Positions 28,427 to 36,468 are shown, numbered from the stretch's first letter. The stretch: DNA of 49,002 nt from an uncultured Oscillospiraceae bacterium (GCA_900547275.1 URGA01000004.1:1-49002), one strand, 5' to 3'. The notes: generated by a model not told the origin, from the sequence alone. Numbers and translations: made by a program.

Positions 28427-28455
28427 AACGGGCAATCGAAATGATTGCCCGTTTT
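28427..28455 (+). promoter_or_regulatory. 11-bp hairpin between SD and start codon of tatD
   Basis: AACGGGCAATC (28427-28437) pairs perfectly with GATTGCCCGTT (28443-28453) around a five-base loop. It could be a terminator for metG (only TTTT follows), or a structural spacer that brings the upstream AAGGAT (28421-28425 region) to about 7 bases from the tatD ATG. Both readings are possible. Confidence 0.75.
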
Positions 28456-28459
28456 GGTT

Positions 28460-29230
28460 ATGAATATGAATAATATTTTTGATACCCACTCCCATTATGA
28501 CGACGCGCAGTTTGACCCGGACCGAGACGAACTGCTCAGTTCACTGCCGGAAAAAGGCGTTATCTGTGCCGTCTCCTGCGGATGCGACGTAAAATCATCA
28601 AAAGCGAATATGCTCCTGGCGGAAAAATACGATTATCTCTATTTTGCGGCAGGACTTCATCCGGAAGATTTGGAAAACAAAAGCGATATTGATTTAAAAA
28701 CAATAGAAGAAATCGCCGCCCATCCGAAATGCGTTGCAATCGGAGAAATCGGGCTCGATTACCACTGGATGGCTGTTGACAAGGAAACGCAAAAATCTTT
28801 CTTCGCAAAGCAGATGAAAATGGCTAAGTCACTTGATATGCCTGTAATCGTTCACGACCGAGAAGCCCACGGGGACACGCTGGATATGCTCAAAGAACAT
28901 TCGCCGAAAGGTGTTCTGCACTGTTTTTCGGGAAGCAAGGAAATGGCAAAGGAAATAATAAAACTCGGTATGTACATTGGGCTGAACGGCGTTGCCACAT
29001 TCAAAAACGCCCGCAAAAGCCTTGAAGTGGTAAAAGAAATACCCCTGGAGCGTCTTGTGCTTGAAACGGACTGCCCTTACCTGGCGCCGGTACCGAGACG
29101 AGGGGAAAGAAACGATTCCTCCCTAATTCCGTTCATTGCCCAGCGAATAGCCGAGGTTCTTGATATTGACCCACAAAAACTGCTCGACATTACAGCTCAA
29201 AACGCAAAAAGACTTTACAATCTGGACTAA
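28460..29230 (+). CDS. tatD: TatD-family metal-dependent hydrolase/nuclease
   Basis: TIM-barrel metallohydrolase of the TatD/YcfH group, usually a 3'-5' DNase or RNA-processing enzyme. It has 256 residues from ATG 28460; ATG 28466 is also possible. Metal-binding signatures are DTHSHYDD (HxH), GEIGLDYH, VIVHDREAHGDT, LHCFSGS and LETDCPYLAP. It lies just after metG, the common metG-tatD pairing in Firmicutes. No SD lies between the upstream hairpin (28427-28453) and the start; an AAGGAT lies on its far side, which makes translation initiation unusual. Confidence 0.95.
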   Translation: MNMNNIFDTHSHYDDAQFDPDRDELLSSLPEKGVICAVSCGCDVKSSKANMLLAEKYDYLYFAAGLHPEDLENKSDIDLKTIEEIAAHPKCVAIGEIGLDYHWMAVDKETQKSFFAKQMKMAKSLDMPVIVHDREAHGDTLDMLKEHSPKGVLHCFSGSKEMAKEIIKLGMYIGLNGVATFKNARKSLEVVKEIPLERLVLETDCPYLAPVPRRGERNDSSLIPFIAQRIAEVLDIDPQKLLDITAQNAKRLYNLD

Positions 29231-29237
29231 CCGAAAG

Positions 29238-29274
29238 TAAAAACGCGGCTGAAGATTATTCAGCCGCGTTTATC
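29238..29274. terminator. Bidirectional terminator between tatD and the XRE gene
   Basis: A perfect 12-bp stem (29242-29253 with 29259-29270), loop GATTA. T-rich bases follow on the plus strand (TTTATC), and a T5 run follows on the minus strand (bases 29243-29239), so it can stop both convergent genes. Confidence 0.9.
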
Positions 29275-29276
29275 AT

Positions 29277-29654
29277 TTAAGGATTAAGATTTTCATCTAT
29301 GAAATCAAGGAGCTTTTCTTTCTGCGCTCTGTTCATTAAACGGAGTTTAAGCAAAACCGCCTGCTCAAAATCAGACAGCGCGCTCACCTGAGTATCAGCG
29401 TGCCAGCCGGAGTCATAAGGAGTTTCGGAAACCGACAGTTCATTATCGCCTGTCCCGCCCTGGTTCAAAAGATCATCAACAGATACTCCGTAAATAGCAG
29501 CCAGCTTTTTCAGCGTAGGAAGCTTAGGTTTGCTTTTGCCGGTTTCATAATAAGCATATGTACTGCGGTTAATTTTAAGAATATCCGCCACCTGCTGCTG
29601 AGACAAGCGGGCGTTTTTGCGCAGCTTTGTCAATACGTCTTTTAATTCCTGCAA
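29277..29654 (-). CDS. XRE-family helix-turn-helix regulator
   Basis: 125 residues from a TTG start at 29654, chosen because AAGGAGG (29662-29668) lies 7 bases upstream. The N-terminal Cro/C1-type HTH (about residues 1-60) shows LRKNARLSQQQVADILKIN followed by RSTYAYYETGKSKP and LKKLAAIYGVSVDDLL. The C-terminal 60 residues are acidic and end in a short helix (AQKEKLLDFIDENL). It probably binds DNA as a dimer. The gene diverges from the secreted glucosaminidase, and its promoter carries two palindromes (29671-29707 region), suggesting autoregulation and control of its neighbour. Confidence 0.9.
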   Translation of the reverse strand: MQELKDVLTKLRKNARLSQQQVADILKINRSTYAYYETGKSKPKLPTLKKLAAIYGVSVDDLLNQGGTGDNELSVSETPYDSGWHADTQVSALSDFEQAVLLKLRLMNRAQKEKLLDFIDENLNP

Positions 29655-29669
29655 AGCAATCCCTCCTTT

Positions 29670-29709
29670 AATATGTGACAAGTTTACACATATTTCGACA
29701 ATTTGTCAA
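29670..29709 (-). promoter_or_regulatory. Promoter and palindromic operators of the XRE gene
   Basis: On the minus strand TTGACA (29709-29704), a 17-base spacer and TAAACT (29686-29681). An 8-bp inverted repeat AATATGTG/CACATATT with a 9-base spacer spans the -10. GACAATTTGTC (29697-29707) is palindromic around its centre and overlaps the -35. These are natural candidates for operators of the XRE regulator. Confidence 0.65.
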
Positions 29710-29740
29710 TACTTGCCTGCCCCTTTAAAGTTACAAAAGA

Positions 29741-29769
29741 TTGACAAAATGATTACAAAACGCTATAAT
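29741..29769 (+). promoter_or_regulatory. Consensus sigma-A promoter of the glucosaminidase gene
   Basis: TTGACA (29741-29746), a 17-base spacer and TATAAT (29764-29769): a full consensus match. The start is near 29776. It lies 32 bp from the XRE promoter -35, so a repressor bound there could affect both. Confidence 0.85.
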
Positions 29770-29818
29770 TACTCTGTATCCGACTATAGACATATTATAA
29801 TAGATTTGGTGATGGATT

Positions 29819-31963
29819 ATGAAAAAGTCAAAAAAATTAGGATTAATACTGCTGGCGATGTGCGTATTCTGCTGCAGTGCGTTTGCTCTGCCCTCATCAG
29901 CGTTTTCAAAAAGTTACGCAGATCAGCTCAGAGCAAAAGGATTTCCGGAAAGCTACATAAGCAAATTAGTAGCTCTTCACGACAAATATCCCCAGTGGGA
30001 ATTTGTTCCGCTTAACACCGGCCTTAACTTCCAGTCAGCGGTAAACGCAGAGCGTTCCACACACTCAAAACAGCTTATTGAAAAGACTTCATCTCTTTCC
30101 TCTGCATATTACTGCAGCTGCTCAAAGTGCAAGAAGAACGGAAATTATGTAATTCAGGAAGCTTCAAACTGGGTTTCCGCTTCTGAAAACGCGGTTAAAT
30201 ACTACATGGACCCCCGCAATTTCCTGAGCGAAAAATATATTTTCCAGTTTGAATCAACTTCTTACAATTCTTCACAGACCAAAACAGGCGTTGAAACAAT
30301 TCTTGACGGAACTTGGATGCACAACTCTCTTATGCAGTATTACACCACTGACGGTGTCAACAAAAAATACTACGACAAGAGCACTAAGTATTCAGACGTT
30401 ATTATGAAAGCCGCAAAAGACAGCGGAATGAGCGCATATTACCTTGCTTCCAAAATTGTTCAGGAAGTCGGAAGCTCAAAGCCAAACACCGGCGGTTCCT
30501 GCGGCACAATTTCGCCTTTCTACGGAATTTACAACTATTATAATATCGGCGCATACAGCGGAGCCACAGAAGGCCTTGAATGGGCCGCAGGCTTCCTTCG
30601 CCTTAATAAAAACACTACTATGTATTCCAGCTACAGCAACGGCAAAGTTAGCGGAACAAAGACTTCACTTAAAAGCGGTCAGTACATGGTATGGCGCGCA
30701 AACTGCGGCAGTTATTATAAAGTTCGTCTTTACACTGTAAGCAACGGAAAATACACAGCCGGAAAGACAGGATATGTTCCCGTAAGCGCCTGCCGCACAA
30801 CCTATTTCAATTACGGCAGACCATGGACAAACCCATACAAAGCAATTTACTACGGTGCAAAATACATTGCCAACGGTTTTTCAAAAACACAGAATACCGG
30901 CTATCTCCAGAAGTTCAACGTTGCTCCCAATACGACGGACAAGCACAGCCACGAATACATGGCAAACGTTCGCGCGGCTTCTTCTGAATCCGTAACGACA
31001 TACAATGCTTACAACGCTGCCGGAATTCTTAAAACGGCAAAAACATTTATTATTCCCGTTTATTCCAACATGCCGTCTTCAACATCCGTAACCGGAGGCG
31101 GTTCCTCATCTTCAACTACCACAACAAAACCGGCCAACACAAAGGTTACAGGCCTTACGCTTGACAGCCGCACAACAACAAGCCTTACCTATAAATGGGA
31201 CAAGGTAAGCGGCGCGACAAAGTATTATGTTTATATCAAGAATAATACTAAGGGCACAACATTCTCAAAAACCGTTACAACAAACAAAGCAACGCTGAAT
31301 GGCCTTACAGATACAAACGAGTATTCAGTTAAGGTAAAAGCCTATGTAAACGGCAAATACGGCGAATACAGCAGCTATAACACAAAGCACACACTGCCGG
31401 GCAAGGTATCTGGATTTACAACTAAGAGCAGAACTACAGGAACTGTTACCTTGAAGTGGAACAAGAAAGCGGGGGCTGACGGCTATTACATTTACCGCTA
31501 CACTCTTACTGATAAAAACACCCGAATTGTAGCAACAATCAAAGGCGGCTCCACTACCACAAAAACATTCGGCTCACTCAAAGCAGGCACATATTATTAC
31601 TTCTACATTGCGCCTTATACTGTAGACTCTAAGACAAAGACAGGCTCCAAAACAAGCTTGCTTACAACGTCAACTTACCCCAACAAAGTAAGCGTATCTT
31701 CCCTTAAATCTACAGCAAAGAAGAGCCTTACTCTTTCGTGGAAAAAGGTTACCTGCACAGGCTACCAAATTCAGTATTCAACCAGCAAAACTTTCAGTTC
31801 AAACTGCAAGACTGTAACCGTAGGCGGCTCAAAGTCATCGGCAAAATGGAGCACGTCACAGTCAAATAAAACATATTATGTGCGCGTAAGAGCTTATAAA
31901 TCTCCTAACGGAAGCAAGATCTACGGAAGCTGGTCACGTACATATTCAGTTAAAGCAAAATAA
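29819..31963 (+). CDS. Secreted GH73-type glucosaminidase with three FN3-like domains
   Basis: 714 residues with a signal peptide (cleavage near residue 30) and no membrane anchor. Residues about 31-75 contain the FPESYISKLVALHDKYPQW module seen in clostridial wall hydrolases. The catalytic-type domain follows with YYMDPRNFLSEKYIFQFE (about 128-145) and ASKIVQEVGS, where Glu216 matches the general acid of GH73 N-acetylglucosaminidases. A Ser/Thr/Gly linker (about 415-435) leads to three FN3-like repeats to the C-terminus. It likely cleaves peptidoglycan during growth or separation. The start has GGTGATGG. It has a perfect promoter and diverges from an XRE regulator. Confidence 0.88.
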   Translation: MKKSKKLGLILLAMCVFCCSAFALPSSAFSKSYADQLRAKGFPESYISKLVALHDKYPQWEFVPLNTGLNFQSAVNAERSTHSKQLIEKTSSLSSAYYCSCSKCKKNGNYVIQEASNWVSASENAVKYYMDPRNFLSEKYIFQFESTSYNSSQTKTGVETILDGTWMHNSLMQYYTTDGVNKKYYDKSTKYSDVIMKAAKDSGMSAYYLASKIVQEVGSSKPNTGGSCGTISPFYGIYNYYNIGAYSGATEGLEWAAGFLRLNKNTTMYSSYSNGKVSGTKTSLKSGQYMVWRANCGSYYKVRLYTVSNGKYTAGKTGYVPVSACRTTYFNYGRPWTNPYKAIYYGAKYIANGFSKTQNTGYLQKFNVAPNTTDKHSHEYMANVRAASSESVTTYNAYNAAGILKTAKTFIIPVYSNMPSSTSVTGGGSSSSTTTTKPANTKVTGLTLDSRTTTSLTYKWDKVSGATKYYVYIKNNTKGTTFSKTVTTNKATLNGLTDTNEYSVKVKAYVNGKYGEYSSYNTKHTLPGKVSGFTTKSRTTGTVTLKWNKKAGADGYYIYRYTLTDKNTRIVATIKGGSTTTKTFGSLKAGTYYYFYIAPYTVDSKTKTGSKTSLLTTSTYPNKVSVSSLKSTAKKSLTLSWKKVTCTGYQIQYSTSKTFSSNCKTVTVGGSKSSAKWSTSQSNKTYYVRVRAYKSPNGSKIYGSWSRTYSVKAK

Positions 31964-31972
31964 AATATTAAT

Positions 31973-32004
31973 AAATAGGCGGCAATAAGCCGCCTATTTT
32001 TATC
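31973..32004 (+). terminator. Terminator of the glucosaminidase gene
   Basis: An 11-bp stem (31973-31983 with 31989-31999), loop AATAA, followed by a T-rich tract. Confidence 0.9.
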
Positions 32005-32052
32005 TCTTACATATTAAGTAAAAAACTTTTATAGATTAACGGAGGTTCCCAC

Positions 32053-32217
32053 ATGAAAACAGAACGCCATTTTGGCCTGAGAATTGACGATGAACTCCTG
32101 AAGAAATTCAGATTTGTTTGTGATTATGACGGACGTTCGGCAAATGCTCAGATACTTGTTCTAATTAGAAAATATATTGCCGAATATGAAAAAGAAAACG
32201 GTAAAATCGAACTATAA
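32053..32217 (+). CDS. Arc-like ribbon-helix-helix protein, 54 residues
   Basis: Starts MKTERHFGLRIDDELLKKF and ends EKENGKIEL, with GGAGG seven bases upstream (32041-32045). The pattern is an N-terminal beta strand (HFGLRID), helix A (DELLKKFRFVCDYD), a turn (GRSANA) and helix B (QILVLIRKYIAEYEKE). This is the Arc/MetJ ribbon-helix-helix fold of dimeric DNA-binding repressors. It is alone between two terminators (31973-32004 and 32219-32249). No toxin partner is adjacent, so it is probably a stand-alone regulator. I found no convincing promoter; a candidate would place the start on the SD. Confidence 0.85.
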   Translation: MKTERHFGLRIDDELLKKFRFVCDYDGRSANAQILVLIRKYIAEYEKENGKIEL

Positions 32218-32218
32218 A

Positions 32219-32249
32219 AAAGAGGCGGCTTATAAGCCGTCTCTTTTTG
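32219..32249. terminator. Bidirectional terminator (RHH gene / D,D-carboxypeptidase)
   Basis: A 9-bp stem with one G-U pair (32221-32229 with 32236-32244), loop TTATAA, T-run after it on the plus strand and A-run before it (T-run for the minus strand). Confidence 0.88.
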
Positions 32250-32267
32250 CTTTATTTATTATTTTGA

Positions 32268-33650
32268 TTAATACCTCGGATATTTGCCGGGGGGGTCAAG
32301 ATCGCTTTGCTGAGACTGCATTTCCTCATACTGGCGCATTTTCTCCTCGCGGCGTTTCTTCTTTCTTCTGTAGTTCTTGAAGAACATGTATAAATACGCC
32401 AATACAAAGAGAACAGCGGCGACGATAATAATCTTTACTACCGTCAAAGAAAAGAACGCCTTGATTGCGTTAACTATCTTAAGGAATGTTGACAGTTCAA
32501 CGGTCTTTGCCGCAACGAGAGTTACGGTTGCCACTGTCTGATCACCGTAAATGATCTCAGCCTTGCAGACCTCCTGCCCCTTTTCAATGGGGGCGTCTAT
32601 TGACTCAGGTTTGTCAACAGCTTTTATTATAACGGTGGACGGGTCAAGACCTGCAGGGACGATGGTATTTACATCTTCTTTTGCCACAAGCTGTACTGTA
32701 TCTGCGTCCTTACCGTCGTTGACCGCAATCTCGTCCAAAACGTCGTTTTGGTTAACAAGAGTTGTATATTTCAGAGAATCAAACGCCCATTTAAACAGCG
32801 AAGCCGCATCAATAAACGAACACTTTTCAACATATCCGTCATTGTTATAATCTATAACGGGAGCGCCCAAAACAACGGCGAGATAATTGTATCCATCCTT
32901 TGAAGCCTTCGTAATAACGCAGTAGCCTGCCTCTTCTGTGGAGCCTGTTTTTATACCGCTGGCATACTCATAATAATAGGAAACATAGCCGGACTGAAGC
33001 ATAAGGTTTGTATGGTAATAATTAACCCCGTCATATTCGTACTGAACAGTTGTTGCAATTTTTACAAACATTTCGTTTTTCAGCGCTTCAAGGGTTATTT
33101 TTGCCAAATCGGAAGCTGTAGAATAGTGGTTTTCGTTATGCAGTCCGTCAGGATTTACAAAATTTGTGTTATTACATCCTATTGACTTAACCCATGTGTT
33201 CATCATTTTAACGAATTCGTCTGTACTGCCGGCAACGTACTCAGCAAGCACATGGCAGGCGTCACAGGCAGAATGAACCATTGTTAAATACAGCAACTGC
33301 TCAATTGTAAGCTCATCTCCTACCTGAAGATTTGCAACCTGAGCCCCTGTTCCCAGCATTGCGTCATATGCGGTCTGGCTTACCTTTGTTTTTGCTGTCA
33401 GGTCCTTAACGTTCTGAAGAACAATCATTGCGGTAACTATTTTTGTAAGAGACGCAGGATACATCTTTTTATCCTGGTTTTTCTGAGCCACAACGGGATA
33501 AGTCGGGTCATCCAGGCTCAAAAGCATATACGCCTCGGAATATAATTCACAGTCAGGCTGATAAACCGCCGCTTCCGCTGAAAACGGGACAGCAAAAAGA
33601 GCAGTAATAACAACCACAAAAGATAAAATTACGCTAACAGTTTTTTTCAT
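32268..33650 (-). CDS. D-alanyl-D-alanine carboxypeptidase (PBP5/DacF type)
   Basis: Low-molecular-weight penicillin-binding protein that trims the terminal D-Ala of peptidoglycan stem peptides outside the cell. It has 460 residues with a signal peptide (about 1-27). Catalytic SLTK (Ser67, Lys70) and KTG (234-236) are present. The second motif, normally SxN, reads SAC (127-129): Asn is replaced by Cys. Around residues 267-274 there is DYNNDGYV, resembling a calcium-binding loop. A C-terminal transmembrane helix (about 410-430) is followed by a Lys/Arg- then Gln-rich cytoplasmic tail, as in other anchored PBP5 enzymes. It faces the phosphoesterase gene divergently and shares the intergenic region. 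Confidence 0.93.
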   Translation of the reverse strand: MKKTVSVILSFVVVITALFAVPFSAEAAVYQPDCELYSEAYMLLSLDDPTYPVVAQKNQDKKMYPASLTKIVTAMIVLQNVKDLTAKTKVSQTAYDAMLGTGAQVANLQVGDELTIEQLLYLTMVHSACDACHVLAEYVAGSTDEFVKMMNTWVKSIGCNNTNFVNPDGLHNENHYSTASDLAKITLEALKNEMFVKIATTVQYEYDGVNYYHTNLMLQSGYVSYYYEYASGIKTGSTEEAGYCVITKASKDGYNYLAVVLGAPVIDYNNDGYVEKCSFIDAASLFKWAFDSLKYTTLVNQNDVLDEIAVNDGKDADTVQLVAKEDVNTIVPAGLDPSTVIIKAVDKPESIDAPIEKGQEVCKAEIIYGDQTVATVTLVAAKTVELSTFLKIVNAIKAFFSLTVVKIIIVAAVLFVLAYLYMFFKNYRRKKKRREEKMRQYEEMQSQQSDLDPPGKYPRY

Positions 33651-33654
33651 TTAC

Positions 33655-33683
33655 TTGACACCTATCGTAATTGATTATATTAT
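33655..33683 (+). promoter_or_regulatory. Promoter of the phosphoesterase homologue
   Basis: TTGACA (33655-33660), a 17-base spacer and TATTAT (33678-33683). The -35 overlaps the region used as the SD leader of the divergent carboxypeptidase gene, so the two may interfere. The start is near 33690. Confidence 0.6.
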
Positions 33684-33758
33684 ATATTATAGTTTAACAC
33701 CTTTCATATGATTTTGAAAGACCTAACTCAGAATATTTTTTATTTTTTGGAGCAAGTT

Positions 33759-34433
33759 ATGATTTACGTTACAGGCGACACCCACGGTGACCTTTCCCAT
33801 TTCAAGAACTCAAAACTTTCAAAGCTGGGCGAAAAAGATATTCTTATTGTCTGCGGCGATTTCGGCTTCATCTGGAACCCAAACGATCCTAAGGAGCGCA
33901 AAAAACTTGAATGGCTGAAGAAGCGTAAATACACCATCTGCTTTCTTGACGGCGCTCATGAGAATTTTGACGTTTTAAACAGCTATACTCCGTATCGCTG
34001 GAAAGGCGGAAACACCCACAAAATTGCAGATAATATCTACCATCTTATGCGCGGCGAAATGTTCATGTTTGAAAACAAAACGTTTTTCGTTATGGGCGGC
34101 GGCGAAAGTGAGGACGCCTCCATGCGCCAGGAAGGCGTAACATGGTGGAAAGAGGAAATGCCAAACGCTGAAGAACTGAAAAACGGTTCAGATAATCTTA
34201 AAGACTATAAATATTATGTCAACTATGTTCTGACTTATGAAGCTCCCGCCATTGCCAAGGATTTCCTTAAACTGCATACAAATAAAGCGGTTCACATAAC
34301 ACCGCTGAACACCTATCTTCAGGAACTGATGAAAAACGTTGAGTATATGCACTGGTATTTCGGCTCACTTCACACCGACCTGGAAATAAGCAAGAAAATG
34401 ACCGCTGTATTCAATGAATTTATAGAGATATAA
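33759..34433 (+). CDS. Calcineurin-like metallophosphoesterase homologue with lost metal ligands
   Basis: 224 residues from ATG 33759 (GGAG at 33749-33752). It has the calcineurin-like fold signatures GDTHGD (6-11; Asp7, His9) and GDFGF (33-37; Asp34). However, the usual GNHE motif reads GAHE (65-68, Asn to Ala). The later histidine of the expected TH segment is Tyr160 (VLTYEAP). The C-terminal GxxH block reads GSLH (202-205) where GHYH-type sequences are usual. Only about half of the dinuclear metal ligands remain. It may be a pseudoenzyme, or use one metal; the frame is intact and the promoter and terminator are good, so it is expressed. Comparison is from memory of the family. Confidence 0.85.
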   Translation: MIYVTGDTHGDLSHFKNSKLSKLGEKDILIVCGDFGFIWNPNDPKERKKLEWLKKRKYTICFLDGAHENFDVLNSYTPYRWKGGNTHKIADNIYHLMRGEMFMFENKTFFVMGGGESEDASMRQEGVTWWKEEMPNAEELKNGSDNLKDYKYYVNYVLTYEAPAIAKDFLKLHTNKAVHITPLNTYLQELMKNVEYMHWYFGSLHTDLEISKKMTAVFNEFIEI

Positions 34434-34435
34434 CT

Positions 34436-34472
34436 AAAAGCGCACCGAACTTACGTTTCGGTGCGCTTTTTT
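34436..34472. terminator. Terminator between convergent phosphoesterase and glycosidase genes
   Basis: A 14-bp stem (34436-34449 with 34457-34470) followed by TT on the plus strand and an AT-rich stretch on the minus strand. The A-run in the stem base makes it usable in both directions. Confidence 0.88.
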
Positions 34473-34473
34473 A

Positions 34474-36456
34474 TTAATTTTTGTCTGACAAAAATATTGT
34501 TGCCTGTTCTCCTGTCTTAATAAATATATTCTCGCAGCCTGAAGCGGAAACTTCAACTCCTCCGTCTGTTCTTCTTGCGCAGATATTTATCTTTTTGCCG
34601 CATATTGATATATTTCGTATTTCGGTAAAATCCCAGCCGTCCGGCAAAGACGGTTTTACCGTAAAACTATTAAATCCAATAGGTCTTATTCCCATTATGC
34701 CCTCAGTAAAAATCCTGAGATACAGCCCGCTTTCCGCTGAAAGCTGAGCCTGATTGCCCTCCGGGAAAGCCTCTACGGCATAGGGAATATGCTTGCCAAG
34801 CAGGCGCGCTTTTGAATATTTCATCAGCAGTTCACTGCTTCTGCTTGTTTCTGAGCTGTAAAACAGTCCTCTTAAAGCGTAAAGCGTTGAGCGGTCCCAA
34901 AAAGTTTTTTCTCCGCTTCTTGTTACAAGTCCTTCCCTCATTCTCAGTTTTTCAGAAAAGAGAGCATCTGATGTTGCCTTTGCTCTGTCAAAAATTCCAA
35001 CAGTAAGCGGAATGCAAATCCAGGAGCGAAGTCTTTTCTCTTCTTTGCAATATCTGTAAGTATTAAAGCCTTCAACGTTCGCGCCGAAATACTTTTCGAT
35101 ATTTTCTCTAAGAGAAACAGCTTTCTCTTTGTAGTATGCGGCTCTGTTTTCGTCGCCGAATTCTTCCAGCAGATATGAAAAACTTATAAGCGCGTCATAA
35201 GCAATACATGATGTTGACAAATTAGCGCTTCCGCTTTCAAACCTGTTTTCCAATTCATCACTGTCGCTGGCAACAACGCCGTCATCATTGATTTTTGAAA
35301 GCGTATAGTCAATACAGTCTTTAATAGGCTTCATAAACTTAGCGGCAAGCTCTCTGTCCCCGGAAGAAAGAAGGAAACGGGAACAGCCGTAGGCATACAT
35401 TGCGCTGTCTCCTCTGTCTTTGGCGCCGTTCCATATACCGTCCCCTTCTGAAATAATACTGGTAATCAGCGCTTTGTCGGAAGAAATATATTTTTTGTAA
35501 AGATTATAAGTGTTTATCGCCTGTTCAAAGCCCGTATTATATCCCAAATATCCGAAAAGCGGGTTTACATATTCGCACTGGTCATTTGTCCAAACAGCGG
35601 CATAATAGTTTCCGCCTCCGGGAGAATGCATAAGTCCGCTTTTTGTTTTGAATATGCTTTCGCAGGCTCTGATTTTAGCAAATCGGCACATTGAATTGAT
35701 AGTTTCGCTTGGAGTTACAACTGTCATTGTTGATGTCAATTCATCAATAAATTCCCGACGCTGTTTCATCTCCTGTTCTATATCAGGACTAAGACGCTTA
35801 TCGCCGAAATCCGTACCGCAGTAAAACGCAGACGCTGTTTTTCTTTCATCCGCATTCAGCTGTAACTCATCCGTGCTCACTTCGCAATATATTTTATACT
35901 GCTTTCTTTCGTGGCCGAAAATCTTTGGAGTTATAACCTCTGCGTCGTTATTATTTATCTTAACTCTAACACTCTTTGAACCTGTATTCCACGCCGTTAT
36001 CCGCTCGGCAAGGCAAGGCAGACTGCGGGAAACAAAGAGTTCTCTTGTAATTTTAACGTCCCCAACGGAAGTGTGAATACTGAGAATTCCGTCAAAAGTG
36101 ATTTTTTCGACTTTTTCTTCTAAAGAGGCGCCAACCTCAAAAGTTACTCCCTTGAAGTTGTAATCCTGACTAGAAGATGTTTTATTTGGATAACAGCGCA
36201 GATTAGGAAAAACGACATGGCGCATTATCATCAGATTTCTGCATTTGTCGTGGCCGTAACTTACAATTGCTGAACAGTGAAAACCCGACATTTCAATATG
36301 ATTGCCGAATTTTTCACCGTTTTTTGCCTGGTACACAATGCTGTTTGAGTTAATTGTATGATAAAATTCGTCCCCGGCATTTCCAATCCTTGCATAAGGA
36401 GCAAAATAGCGCTTTTTTGCGGGAGGTATATTCACGCTGAATAAATCTTTCATCAT
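34474..36456 (-). CDS. Six-hairpin glycosidase-like protein, cytosolic
   Basis: 660 residues, no signal peptide. An N-terminal beta-sandwich-like region (about 1-240) is followed by an alpha/alpha-toroid-like region (about 250-600), with recurring segments such as MHSPGGGNYYAAVWTNDQCEY, TSIISEGDGIWNGAKDRGD and EAFPEGNQAQLSAESGLY. A C-terminal beta region holds RPIGFNSFTVKPSLP. This order resembles GH families with a six-hairpin fold (GH63/GH65/GH94/GH95-like), but I cannot place the family or substrate. The catalytic acid is probably one of the Glu/Asp residues in the loops listed. It starts 13 bases after the alpha/beta hydrolase gene, with AAAGGA upstream. Confidence 0.75.
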   Translation of the reverse strand: MMKDLFSVNIPPAKKRYFAPYARIGNAGDEFYHTINSNSIVYQAKNGEKFGNHIEMSGFHCSAIVSYGHDKCRNLMIMRHVVFPNLRCYPNKTSSSQDYNFKGVTFEVGASLEEKVEKITFDGILSIHTSVGDVKITRELFVSRSLPCLAERITAWNTGSKSVRVKINNNDAEVITPKIFGHERKQYKIYCEVSTDELQLNADERKTASAFYCGTDFGDKRLSPDIEQEMKQRREFIDELTSTMTVVTPSETINSMCRFAKIRACESIFKTKSGLMHSPGGGNYYAAVWTNDQCEYVNPLFGYLGYNTGFEQAINTYNLYKKYISSDKALITSIISEGDGIWNGAKDRGDSAMYAYGCSRFLLSSGDRELAAKFMKPIKDCIDYTLSKINDDGVVASDSDELENRFESGSANLSTSCIAYDALISFSYLLEEFGDENRAAYYKEKAVSLRENIEKYFGANVEGFNTYRYCKEEKRLRSWICIPLTVGIFDRAKATSDALFSEKLRMREGLVTRSGEKTFWDRSTLYALRGLFYSSETSRSSELLMKYSKARLLGKHIPYAVEAFPEGNQAQLSAESGLYLRIFTEGIMGIRPIGFNSFTVKPSLPDGWDFTEIRNISICGKKINICARRTDGGVEVSASGCENIFIKTGEQATIFLSDKN

Positions 36457-36468
36457 GGCAGAATTCCT

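Noticed and set aside
32007..32035. Promoter TTACAT-N17-TATAGA for the RHH gene
   Set aside because: The predicted start would fall on the SD at 32041-32045, leaving no leader, so it is not convincing.
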